Positions 11,301 to 21,969 of a DNA stretch of 64,000 nucleotides are shown here, one piece after another (within the stretch, counting starts at the first letter, position 1; every line of letters begins with the position of its first letter). The notes beneath the pieces were generated by a model. The model made no database searches. It was not told where the DNA came from and saw only the letters and a list, made by a program, of their open reading frames with translations. The translations under genes and the position numbers were made by a program. Source of the stretch: Conoideocrella luteorostrata (Eukaryota; Ascomycota; Sordariomycetes; Hypocreales; Clavicipitaceae). The stretch covers positions 1 through 64,000 of the forward strand of contig JASWJB010000103.1 in assembly GCA_032433595.1 (NCBI GenBank), given 5' to 3'.

Positions 11301-13216
11301 GCGTGCAAGGAAAAGAAAATAATACCAAGAGAAGCAGCCGTCCTTGTCGATACGACTGAGGACGACTGAGATTGACACTCGGCAATCGATCGCGGCTCCA
11401 TTTCAATCACTTTGCACGGACGTGTCTTTCCGAGCGCCTTTCTTCTGTTCCAGTTCGTGGAGTCGGGGTCGACCGAGTGCGGAGTTCAACTTCGAGGACA
11501 GGCACATTCCAGATACCACCTGCATGCCGCGACCACGTAGCCATGACATGACCTGTCCACGTCAGTCAGGTCTCTTCACCGCGTTTTTCTACCTTTTGCC
11601 GCCCGCTGTAGCTCGTAGTTCTACTTTGTCTCTCGAGGCGAGTTGGAGAATCAGGTTGTCGTCCCTCGTGCCCCAGGCTTGTCGTTCGTCCGTCTCGATC
11701 CATGGGCCGTCAAACCCAAGCCTGTATGTGCTCCATGATAGGCATAGTCCATACATATGATACTGCGGCCGTGCGAAGAGCACCGTCCCCAGAATGAGTC
11801 ATGTCAGTCAACCCAAGCCGTTTTCTGTCTATTTTGGAAGAAAGGGCTAGAACTCTTCCCCAGAACATCCATCCAAGTACGGAGTAGTATTGCGCGCCGT
11901 AACACTCATCGCGCTGGTCCATCAGGGAGCCAGGTGGTGATCCACCGCGATCCACCGAAGCAGCGAAACAGGAAGTCAAACCAACAAACAAGCAACGAGT
12001 CAGCTCGCCAACTCCCGTCCCATCAAGCGGTCCGCCAGACAAGGTCCTAGGGCAGAGCGGTCGACCACTAAAAAGAAGGGAAAGACTGGGCTGGCCTTGT
12101 TTTGGCTCTTTTAGCTCAGGCACTTGGACTTCCCAAGGGGCTTATTGTAGGTTCGACGGCATCTCCCACTAACCGCTCCGACGCCTTCCGCGTACCCGCG
12201 CACGATGATGGCTTGGATGGACGGGGTTTTGGGAGGAAGGGATTTTTCAGAGTTTTCTCTTGAAAGGTCACGGACTGTCGAGTCTCAGGACTAGCTCCAG
12301 GCACCATCGACGGTGTCTCAGCGAGTGAGTCAGCATTTTTATTCTCACACGAGGCTGTGAGGTGGGCCGTAACATGTCAATTCTCAGGGCCTTCTCAGGT
12401 CAGTCCGGGCAATGAATGAATGAATAAAATGAATGATACAACCGAGGATCGGAGTCAGCGAAAAAAAAGCCGTCCCCTCCCTGCGCCTGTGAAACATTGT
12501 CGCGGCTCCAATCTAATACGACATTCTGTTGCATTTGTTTGTGTCTGGCGCTCGTCATCTAGTCATTTTCATGTACCGTACGTAAAACTGCGAGAAAAGG
12601 GTAAGCAGCAAGGTGGAAACGCTGAGTTTCCGTACGTCTATCGCCACTCACCAAGTGACCGACTACAGCATCACCACCACATTAGATGTTCCACAACAAT
12701 TCACAACCGTGCACATTGAAACAATGCTCATTCACCTCCCGTATCATAGCCAGCGTTGCAAATTCAGCACATGCTCGCACATGCTTTTCCTCCCTTGCAA
12801 AGTCGCTTATAAATCTCATGAAATGAACTAATGCCCATCCCAATTAGTCAGAGGTCTCTTCGAGATTATCGCTACATGAAAAATCTTCAAGCTCCGTCAG
12901 ATCCGCCCGGGTCGTGAAGAATTCCGCCAGAGAACTTACACCAGGCTGTAAACTTGTCTTCTATTGCCGGTGGTGCCGGAAAAAGGCGCCGGCTCAGTCA
13001 GTCTCACTGCCCGCAGTGTCTACCATTACAAGTTCACGTACGGAATAAAACTCTAGTAAACCGAATCATGACCAACGAAGAGCGTAATTATCGCAAATGT
13101 ATGTCGCTATTGTAAATGGAAAGTTTCAAATCTTATTCTTGGTAATTGTTCTTCCCACCCCATGCTAAATGCCCATTTTATCAAAAAGTATCCATCCTTT
13201 AATTTCATATTTCCTG
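8377..13216. other. Long intergenic region, no gene supported
   Basis: About 4.8 kb between two minus-strand genes. The part next to 8377 is probably promoter and 5' leader of the TBC gene; the 233-codon minus frame there (8590-9291) starts only at TTG. The part next to 13216 is the 3' flank of the DIL/ankyrin gene. In between I see only short, unrelated open frames, a GGAT run near 9660-9678 and one exact TACGGAGTA at 11878. A stretch at about 12110-12160 resembles tRNA boxes but does not fold as a tRNA. Confidence 0.65.
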
Positions 13217-15897
13217 CTAAACCTCCTCATTCTCCCAATCTTTCTCTTCAAACATGGGCTCCTTCCGCACACCACTCACTTCCAACTTCTCCAAGAACTC
13301 GGCCGGCACGGAGGGAATGTACTTCCTCTCCCGCTCCTTGTTGGCGCCTCCAAATCCAGCTCCATAAGAGACCAGCATGTCTGTCACAGATGGTAGGGTA
13401 AAGGGTAGCATGAGAGCAGGGTCCATGAGCAGATGCTCTGGGACATCGTCATCTTCGTCCTTATCAGACCCTTCATTCCCATTTGCGTTGGGCGGGCTTG
13501 TTACGCTGCCAGGGGTATCAAGCAAGTTACCACTACCGCCGCCCCCGCCCCCGTTTGCTCTCCCTTTGACAGGTGTTGTGGGACTGCTGTCAGGACCAGT
13601 TTTAGGGAGTGGTGAGGCTGCGCGGCTACGACGCCGGTCTCGTTTGAGGGCCGCCTCTTTCTGAATCGCAAGCAGATACTTCATTGCGCTTTTCGGGAGC
13701 CCCTTTTCACCCACCTCAGGTCGGTAATGTGTGGCTGCGTGGATGAGCTGTTGCGGAGTGAGCCTCTTGAGTTGTTGGAGCGTCCCGACAAGCGCTTCAA
13801 GGTCGTCGGCACCAAGGGATGAGAAGCATTGCAGCCACTGGAGCAGTTGGATGATGGGGGCTAGGAATCGTCTGGCTCCGTCGATTGTCGTCTCGCCAGA
13901 GGCCTTTGTGTCTCCGCCTTCGTAGTGCTCTGCTTGCCGATTGTTTGTCCGCGCCCAATCTTCCAGGATGGAGACGTTCATGCGGATCTGCATTGCCTTT
14001 GTTCGTGCCAGGTACTTCCGATTCGACATGATTCTATTGAACAACTCTGCGCCGAGCCAGTACAGTAGTTGCGAAACGATTTGTGACGCAATGACGGAGT
14101 GAATGTCGTAAAGGTCCAAGACGAAGAGAGTAGAAGAAAGGAGGGACGTGACGTTCCGTGGAGCTGGTTTTGCCCGTTGTTTGGGTGAGGGCGGTCGAAA
14201 TCTCTTCTCCATGGGCTCCTCTTTGACTGTTGCCTTCCGCTTGAAAAGCTTCCATTCGTTTTGGAACGTAATGTCCTCAAAGCCGGGAATTGTTTCGTGG
14301 TCAAGCATGGCAGCGTCAAGGACTTTGTCTAATCGCCGCTCCGCATCACGGACGATCAGAATGAAAATTTCATTGATAAGCTCCGCCAGATGAGCTTGAA
14401 ACTCGGATGTCGCTTCAACGAGGCCGGCATCTTTTTTGAGATAGTGTAGCAGCAGCGTAGCGTTGGACATCCAGAACGCCAATATCGTCATATCCCATTG
14501 ACATCTTTCTACCACATCATTGATCAGGTCCATGGCCGTGACAAGCAACTTCACGAGCAGGTCAGGGCTGGCGTGGTAATGTGCATATCTGGCGCTTAGG
14601 AAGATCATGTTGGCTGGCACTGGTTTCTGTGTCGGCGACCGCTGTGGTGTCATTTTCGTGATGATGATGTCGAGTATTCGGTCGAGCTCGTGTTCCTGAA
14701 ACACAAACATTTGATCGTGTAGGCAGCGACTCCAGTCAAACTCTTGCTGCTCCTCCTCAAACTCGTCGACAGGCTATCGTTCATCTTGTCAGCGCACGGC
14801 TCATGTTTGTCTGCGTCGCTTCAACATTCATCCATTGCGTACCTCTGGAGTATCGTCCATGCCAACATTGCCGAGATCAACTTCCAGGTCCCTGGCGCTG
14901 TCCATCATCAGCCTCCTTCGCATCTCATTCTCCGCCATCTCTTCCTCAAACCGATCCTGCGAGAAGCCTGGGTTATAAAAGTCGTCTCCCATCCCAGCAT
15001 TTCCAATGTTGTATCCATTGTCGTGCAGGTAAAAAGACATGTCACTGTCTGGAGGAACAAAGTCGAACGCTGTGCGCCCAGATGATGTTTTTTGATCGGA
15101 AGAAGCGCCGTGATCTAACAGGAGTTTCGCGATACCTTTGTGTCGGTTCGTCATGGCCCACATCAACGCAGACCACTGGTTCTGGTCTTGCTTGTTGACG
15201 TCGACACCGGCTTCGATAAGGGCTTTGACAACGCCTTCGTGTCCCTGGTGTAGCGATTAGTCTTCAAACGATGGTCCCATCATGACACAGACGGCATTAC
15301 TCACGAAACAGCTAGCATATATCAGGGGCGGCGTTCCATCCTCATCAGCGGCGTTCACATCGACAAACGCCTTGGCATTTCCATCCAGCAATTTTTTGAC
15401 CTTTTCGACATCGCCATTGCTTGCTGCCATGATCGTCGCCTTTTGTAGTCGATCCTTCTTTTCAGAGTCCGACAGTTTGTCATCGTTGACAATGGTCTGT
15501 TCGTCTTCGAGTCCATGTCCAGCTTGATTTGCCGCGGCCTGGGCTTGGAGCATCTCCATGAGCCGTGTATCACTATCCTTTGGGCCCTTGGCAGCGTCCT
15601 GCCCAAACTCATCATCGTTCAGAGATAAGTTCCCAAAGTTGAGAGGCTTCGCCAACGCCGGCGTTGTGAGGAACTGGGATTGGCCTGCAAACCAGAGTCA
15701 GAAATACCTAGATCCCAAGCGGAACGTCACGCCACTATCTCGTCGGAATGCGAACCTTGCCAGCCATCATACATCTCCGTCTCGGCAACATAGTCTTCTG
15801 TAGGAGCATGCCTTCTGTCATCCAGGGATGTCGGAAGGTCTGCGGGTATAGTGCGCGGCTTGAATTCGCCGTCGTTGCTCAGATCCCCTGGATCCAT
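13217..15897 (-). CDS. DIL and ankyrin-repeat domain protein
   Basis: Four exons: 15897-15756, 15684-15305, 15244-14843 and 14773-13217, giving 826 aa. The introns are 71, 60 and 69 nt, all GT-AG and frame-consistent. The start at 15897 was chosen because its 47-codon exon joins cleanly across CAAG/GTTCGC and TTTGCAG; the next long frame begins only at TTG. The N-terminal third has ankyrin repeats (residues about 100-250), with phrases such as DEDGTPPLIYASCF, GHEGVVKALIEAG and WSALMWAM. The C-terminal half is a DIL (dilute) domain, as in the cargo-binding tail of class V myosins, with a helix-rich region around ARYAHYHASPDLLVKLL. The combination is a known fungal family of unclear role, presumably in actin or vesicle transport. 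A Gly-rich linker and an acidic DKDEDDD stretch lie near the C terminus. Confidence 0.9.
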
Positions 15898-16519
15898 GGT
15901 GGGAGGAGGGGCAATGCCGAACTTCCTAGCTCATGGGAAGTCGGAGCTGCCCTCGTGATGGTCAGACGGGCGCTCTTCTCTGCAGACACGAATAGATTTT
16001 GTCGATAGATCGAGCCGTCATGAGCCCTTCCTATCGCGCGGAAGGTAGCTTTGCAAGTTGGTGGCTGTCGTGTGATGTGGTTGCGAGGAAGACAGCCGAG
16101 CAGACGCGAGAAGCTGTGTGGTATGTGGTGCGGGACGTCATGCATGTTGTTCATTTATTAGCTGGCCTAGTGGTGTGCCTCTGCGACTGAAGATGGTCCG
16201 TGCACTCCGCCCAAGGAAGCTACCCAACTCGCATGAGCCGTGTTTCAAAACGTCTTGTTCCCGTCATCCCTTGATAAGCAGCTGCATGATGAATTAAAAT
16301 GGATGGGGTCTCATTATTCTCATTATTCTCATTTTCTTTTTATTTATTAAATTTTTTTTTTTTGGCATCTACTTATTTAATTGAGTCTGCTCTCCGCTCC
16401 GTTTTGTCCCAACTAAAACCATCGCAATATCGTACTCTCGGATGGTTTCAAGAAGGTGGGTTTGCATCACTGCTCGCAATCACAGGCACATCAATAGTCA
16501 GAGTTTCCTAGGAGTGAGT
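15898..16519. other. Promoter region of the DIL/ankyrin gene and 3' flank of allantoicase
   Basis: About 620 bases between two minus-strand genes. A T-rich stretch with a run of about 11 T lies near 16330-16362. No open frame looks like a gene. Confidence 0.6.
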
Positions 16520-17670
16520 TTAGGCAACCCGCTTACCAAAAGCCCTCAGTCGCTTGACACCGCCGTCTGGAATCATGACGAGCTTCACGTGGGTGAAGGC
16601 AGTGTCCTTGGCTGCAGACTCGAGATCGTGTTCCCGGTCCGGCCCCATCTTGGTAGGTGGCACAACTTCCTTCCAAGCCGGGTCGTTGGCCCCGGGCTCA
16701 CCAGGCCCGGTATAGGAGAGAGCTTGGATGGCAACCTTTTGAGGGAAATTGCCTCTGAAATGGGCAGTGTCGGCAACAAACTTCTCAACGTATCCAGGAG
16801 CGCCAAGCTTAATGATAGTCCAGTCAATGTGGTCCTTGCCTCGAGAGCGCTTCGTCTCCCATCCGTCGCCCATGTCCTTTCCGCGGCCGGGAAGAAGCAG
16901 GTTGTCCTTGGTGCCGAAGTGCTGGTCGCTGCAAGAAATGGCGACGCCGCCGTTCTGCGCGGCCGCAAGATCGAAAATGGCATCCTTGCTTTCGGGGAAC
17001 ACGGGGACGGCGTGGCCAAAGAGACGGAAGCGAGCAATACCGCCGTCTGCGTACATGTTGATTCTCACATGAGTGTACTGCTTCCTGGTAGGCGCTTCGA
17101 GCTTCCATCCGAAACGCTGAGACGGGCCGCACTCGTGGACGCCCAAGATGGTTTCCCATTTGCCCCGCCCGCCTTTCCACGAGACAACTTCATCGTCGAC
17201 GGCGCTGAAACAGCCCTCAACGGATATGGCTGGCGCATAGTTGCCAGTGAAGAATGCTGTGTCAACTTCCACACCCTCAACAGTACCGGAGGCGACGCCA
17301 AGACGAATCACAACCCAGTCGAATGGCTCCTGGTTGTGTCGTCTGGTCTCCCAGCCGTCGTACCACGCACCTGTAAAGACCATTTTGCCTGGCTGGCTTA
17401 TTGGGGCCGTGGGCGTCAGCAGGTTGGCTGCCTCAGCAAACCACTCATCTGAGCAGGCCAGAACCTTTCCGCCCAACGTAGCCGAGATGAGGTCTGAAGA
17501 TGCAAACGTTAGGGTAAATCTCATAGTGTGTGACGCAATGGGGCGAATCAAAGCATCGAGGACTCACCAATGCAGCTTGAGCGGAAAGTCTTGTCAATGT
17601 CATTGGGACCAACGGAGGTGGCCTTGACAGAGTCAAGCTTATACTCGATTTCGTCTACAATGGAAGGCAT
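16520..17670 (-). CDS. Allantoicase (purine/ureide catabolism)
   Basis: Hydrolyses allantoate to ureidoglycolate and urea, a late step in using purines as nitrogen source. Two exons, 17670-17568 and 17493-16520, are joined over a 74-nt intron (donor GTGAGT, acceptor CATCTTCAG) to give 358 aa, near the usual family length of about 340-360. The first exon encodes MPSIVDEIEYKLDSVKAT and ends in FRSSCI; the second continues DLISATLGGKVLACSDEWF. The protein is a tandem of two allantoicase repeats (about residues 35-185 and 210-355), each with phrases such as GWETRR/GWETKR, FDWVVIRLG/IDWTIIKLG and DTAFFTGN/DTAHFRGN. No other purine-catabolism gene is next to it. GATA cores lie in the upstream region near 17763 and 17820, which would suit AreA/NIT2-type nitrogen control, but such short sites are weak evidence. 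Confidence 0.96.
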
Positions 17671-18376
17671 GGTGGCGATTTTCAGGGAAGTTTATTCTGC
17701 AATCAAGGTCTACGTGATGACTTTCGAGATTGTCCAGTTGCTTTCGTTTATGCTTCCGGGGTGATATGGGGTGTTGATCTTGGAGGAGGGGTGCGGGAGC
17801 GCGTGCTTTTGAGTCGGTGGATATCGGCCACTTCCGATGTGTGACGCCGCGCATCGCCAGCCACGCACGGACTGCATAGGTGTCGGAACAAGAGCCGAAG
17901 ACAACTAGTCAGTGTTCTCCGTATAATAGATGGCCAGCCACCTATGCCTACCAAGCAAATAAGCAAAATGGTGACATCCCGTCCTCATATGACACACATA
18001 TGCATTCGTTTAGTCACGAGTTCGCAAAACCCATTGCGTTTACGGAGTAATCTACCAGTAATACGGAGCCGGCCGCAGTTGTACGGCTGCGATTTTTGCA
18101 GCAGTCGAGAGCCGCCATAGGGTAGGACTGCCCTGAATCGGACCTCCGGAGCCGGCTCTCATCAAAAGGGTCCGGGCCGGGGGGGCATCGGAGGCTGACG
18201 GTCGCCGAACCTAGGTATTTGTATGATGAATTGGTGGAGCTCGGCGATTTGGCCAGGCAGTCGTTGACCGGGAGAGCATTGATGGACTTGTGCATCCTCT
18301 TGAGCAGATGCAAAATCGACCACTTACATTCCATAAGCGTTGCCTATAGAGGCGGACAAAATTACCATCGCAACAG
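17671..18376. other. Intergenic region upstream of allantoicase
   Basis: It contains the allantoicase promoter and, at 18041-18049, one exact TACGGAGTA element. Downstream of the broken F-box-like gene no further conserved frame was recognised. Confidence 0.6.
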
Positions 18377-19594
18377 TCAATTGATTGGGGTATTGATGAA
18401 GGTGGCCCACAGATTAAGCCGTTGGCGTTTTGTAGCATTCATCATCGGTTTGCTATGTGACACGTCCAGCACTAGTTCTCCAACTTCAGTACCATTCATA
18501 CCTTGAACGAGAGCGGTTGTGAGAACATCAAGACCAGCTGATGCGAGGAGCAATATGACATCCATGTTCCAGCGAGTTCTGGATCCTTCATGTAGCCAAC
18601 GGATGTTATTGGCGGATTCATAGAGTGGGTAATAGTTATCGTCATCGCTATGAATACTGGCGAGCGTAGTTAGGGAAGGAATTGTTCTTGCTCGAGGGAG
18701 CACTCTCCCACTCCGGATAGCCACCCCCTGCCCAAACACACAAGGAGCCCGAAGCGATAAAGACTCGGACATGTCTGCGTCATAGAGAGTCTGTATGTAC
18801 TCACAGATACATGGAAGCAATTAAAGCTCGTCGACGTGATGCTCGTTCCATCGAGTCTTTTAAAAGAATCCAGTCCCAGAACCGGGATAGGCTGTCACGG
18901 CTCAATACATAATTGGATAGGCGATCCGGGAGATGTATGTGTTGCAAACGCTTGGCGCGGTATCTTGACAAGTGGAATTCGCATTCTGAAGTTAAGTGGT
19001 CGTTTCCGTGAGGCGGACAAGAGAGCTCGTATCGTAGGGAGCCTTTTATGGTCTGATACAGCTGCTCTGGAGATAGTTTACTAATGTCAATATGTGTTGC
19101 CTCTCGTTGTAGTTCAAGCTGCCTCGGGCTCCTAGGACATAATGCAGACCACTTAGGAAGCCGCCGATATGCCTGGGATAAAAATTCACTGGCAGGTTTT
19201 GATAGATGGTCTTCGACGTAAAGCCGCAGGCCGAGATGGTTTCTCCACTTAACACATGGGAGCATTAAACATCTCGGGTTTAGTCGGATCCTGAAGACGC
19301 TTTCCCCCCTATCGGCTCAGATGTGAGCAGACATCGGCGTAGTGATCCTCCTCAAGATATTCCGGAGCTTGGGGGATGTAATGATGGTGACGGCATCCTG
19401 AGTCAAGCTTGGGTTAAAGTGGTTTCTAATGTACCGGAGGCAAATGGACTTTCTGTGGCTCCGGAATTGCCGGAACACGACAGGTGATGCCTCAATGAGA
19501 GGGGTAATGAGAGGGATTGCGACCCCCTAAAATCGGGTTGAGACTCCAATAATAGTAATCTGATCTCGGGGGGAAGTTTGGAGAATGAATCCAT
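18377..19594 (-). pseudogene. Decayed F-box-like protein gene
   Basis: An ATG at 19594 opens MDSFSKLPPEIRLLLLES, the typical start of large fungal families with an F-box-like N terminus. After about 18 codons the reading moves to another frame, whose SPVVFRQFRSHRKSICLRY continues the family pattern. That frame is stopped by TGA at 19317-19319, then stays open as a 154-codon stretch (YVEDHLSKPASEF, FWDWILLKDSMERAS). Near 18815-18835 a second shift leads to the frame with CEYIQTLYDADMSES, which runs to a stop at 18377. Two frameshifts and one nonsense codon in one collinear arrangement fit a pseudogene better than introns, since no good splice sites fit these points. The functional class rests on family resemblance only. 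Confidence 0.65.
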
Positions 19595-20866
19595 GTCGTG
19601 CTGACAGTTGCGTCGGCAGTTTGGAGTGGAATGAGGAGGAGGATTCACATTGGTGGGAAGCAATGGGATGGGGTGCTGTTGCATCTGAATGCACACGCAG
19701 ACATAAAGGTTGGTATTTTTGTTTCACAGTAAAAATTAAAAGTATGGTGGCCAGCGGAAATATCCGCTCATCTGCCGACTTTAAATTCCGAGAAATTTCT
19801 GATTGTTAAAGGCAACATAGAAACTCTACCCTTGGATGACGTTTGCCGTCCGTGTGTCTACTAGTAAGAACAAAACGAGCACCGCAAAAATTGGCCGAGT
19901 TGCTCTGGGAAAGTGTCGTTGCGCTGGAAAAGTCGCCGAGTCGCTTACCTTCACCTTTGTTGTCATGGATGCAAGGAATCTGTAAATCATGAGAAAAGGC
20001 TAGAAGAGAAGTTGGTGGCTGGAGCATTTGGGGAGGCCAGTGGGTGTCTGCGATGCGAGTCTCTCCCACGTTCTTGAACGGCAGAGAATCTGCAGGCCTC
20101 GAAATGAATGTAAATCCATTAAACTGTTGGCTTATCCTCAATCTTGCCCGCCACGCCGATTGCATGTTTAGTTCGCCAGCAAGGTTCGATTTGAATGGCA
20201 TCAGTGCATCGAACCAGCCAGCCGTCAAAGGATCTGACACTTGATTCCTTCACCAGCAACCCAGAGTCTATTACAACAACCAGAGTGGAACGCCTCACTT
20301 GGCCACGTGCCAAAGAGTCTCTTCGTATTCGGATATCGATTCCAATGGATTTTGCGAATACGCGGCGGCTCTGTCTGCAAAAGCCAGCTTTTTGGTAATG
20401 GGCAGTTGAGTGTGTACGATCGATATGAAGTAGAACAAAATCAGGCCACCGGACGTTTGGAGTTCCGACGCCGTCATTATTTAGTTGTACTCAAAGCGGG
20501 AAGAGCAGCCTCCGAGCGACATAGCCCTGTCGCTAATGGCCAATCAAATAGCAGCGCATCTTCAGCCATGGCCAAACTTGGATCTTTATTGCGCCACCCA
20601 GCTGTGTGTATGCATGAAGTCAATCGTTACTCCAGATTCCACCACCACAAAGCACCACATTGTGTCTGTTACTGCAAGCAAAAGCACTTACAAATACCAA
20701 ATACATTTGGGAAACACCGCCATCGATGATTTCCCAACAGCTACTTTAAATCCACCATACCCCCCCCTTTCTACTCTTTTTTTCTTCATGAATAGCGGAC
20801 TCCTTCACTCACCGTCGCCTTTGAATCCACACGACAGCGAGCCCTTTCCATCATTTCTGCGCCGCC
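19595..20866. other. Intergenic region upstream of ERG3
   Basis: About 1.3 kb containing the ERG3 promoter. From about 20720 to 20860 the plus strand is pyrimidine-rich (runs of C and T), as common in fungal leaders. No gene is supported. Confidence 0.6.
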
Positions 20867-21969
20867 ATGGATGTTATCCTGGATCTATACGAAACCTTTA
20901 TAGGCGATCATGTCTTTGCCCGCCTACACCCTGCACAATCAACAGTGCATAACAGCTCCTTGTCTAACAGCACCTCACTACCTTACGGGGTGCCATGCAT
21001 CTACAAACCGTCAACCAAGTACTTCACGGTTCGCCCGTCACCTGCGGTGTGTATGAGTGCCTGGCCGAGAGACAAAGTTTACAGGCAGGCAGTCAACCTA
21101 TTTCTGATATTCTGGTGAGCCTATAGTACTCGTTCGCTTCTAGTCATAACCGCTCTCTGACCAATCTCTCCTCGCGACGTAGGTTCTTCGGCGCCGTCGT
21201 TTACTTTTTCTTCTCCACGCTCTCCTACGCCTTCATATTCGACAAGCAGATGAAGAAACACCCAAAGTATCTCAAGAATCAAGTGTGGATGGAAATAGAG
21301 CAGACCCTCTGGGCATTACCTGGCTTATCGTTACTCACCCTTCCTTTCGTCCTTGCCGAAGCTCGCGGATACTCCAAGATGTATGACACTTCCGCTGAAG
21401 GACCAGGAAAATGGTACGACATCCTGCAGTTTCCGTTCTTCATTCTCTTTACGGATTTCTGTATATACTGGATTCATCGCTGGCTCCACAATCCCATGGT
21501 GTACAAGACCCTGCACAAGAAACACCACAAATGGATTGTACCAACTCCATTCGCGGCGTATGCCTTCCACCCTATCGACGGCTGGGTCCAGTCGCTGCCC
21601 TACCATATCTTTACTTTCCTGTTTCCCATGCAAAAATTTGCTTTCCTGGCACTCTTCGTCTTTGTCAACTTTTGGTCCATACTTATCCACGACGGGGAAT
21701 ATCTTGCCAACAACCCAATCATTAATGGAGCTGCTTGCCACACTATTCATCACCTGTACTTTAATTACAATTACGGCCAGTACACCACGCTATGGGACAG
21801 GCTAGGCGGCAGCCATAGGAAGCCACAGAAGGAATTATTCGAGAAGGAAAAAAAGAAGGATGAGGGGGAGTGGGAGAGACAGAGCAAGGAAATGGAGAGT
21901 ATGGTCGTTAAGGTGGAGGGAAAGGATGACCGGGTGTACTCGCCGAGCGATTCCAAGAAGAATAACTAA
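20867..21969 (+). CDS. ERG3: C-5 sterol desaturase (ergosterol biosynthesis)
   Basis: Introduces the C5-C6 double bond in episterol on the way to ergosterol, in the ER membrane. Exons 20867-21114 and 21183-21969 are joined over a 68-nt intron (donor GTGAGC, acceptor GACGTAG) and give 344 aa, normal for the family. The start is the ATG in GCCGCCATGG, a strong context. The fatty acid hydroxylase histidine boxes are all present: HRWLH (about residue 180), HKKHH (about 193) and HTIHH (about 268). These hold the di-iron centre. Family phrases include YKPSTKYFTV, FPFFILFTDFCIYWIHRW and FAAYAFHPIDG. Several hydrophobic segments precede the boxes. The C-terminal 45 residues are charged (Lys/Glu-rich) and probably cytosolic. 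Loss of ERG3 activity is known to alter azole response in fungi; nothing in this copy suggests damage. Confidence 0.96.

Noticed and set aside
12105..12165. tRNA-like boxes (TAGCTCAGGCACTTGG and GGTTCGACGGC)
   Set aside because: The A-box and B-box resemblance is fair, but the T-stem does not pair and no acceptor stem is found.
16442..17452. 336-codon open frame on the plus strand
   Set aside because: Antisense shadow of allantoicase, in GC-biased coding DNA.
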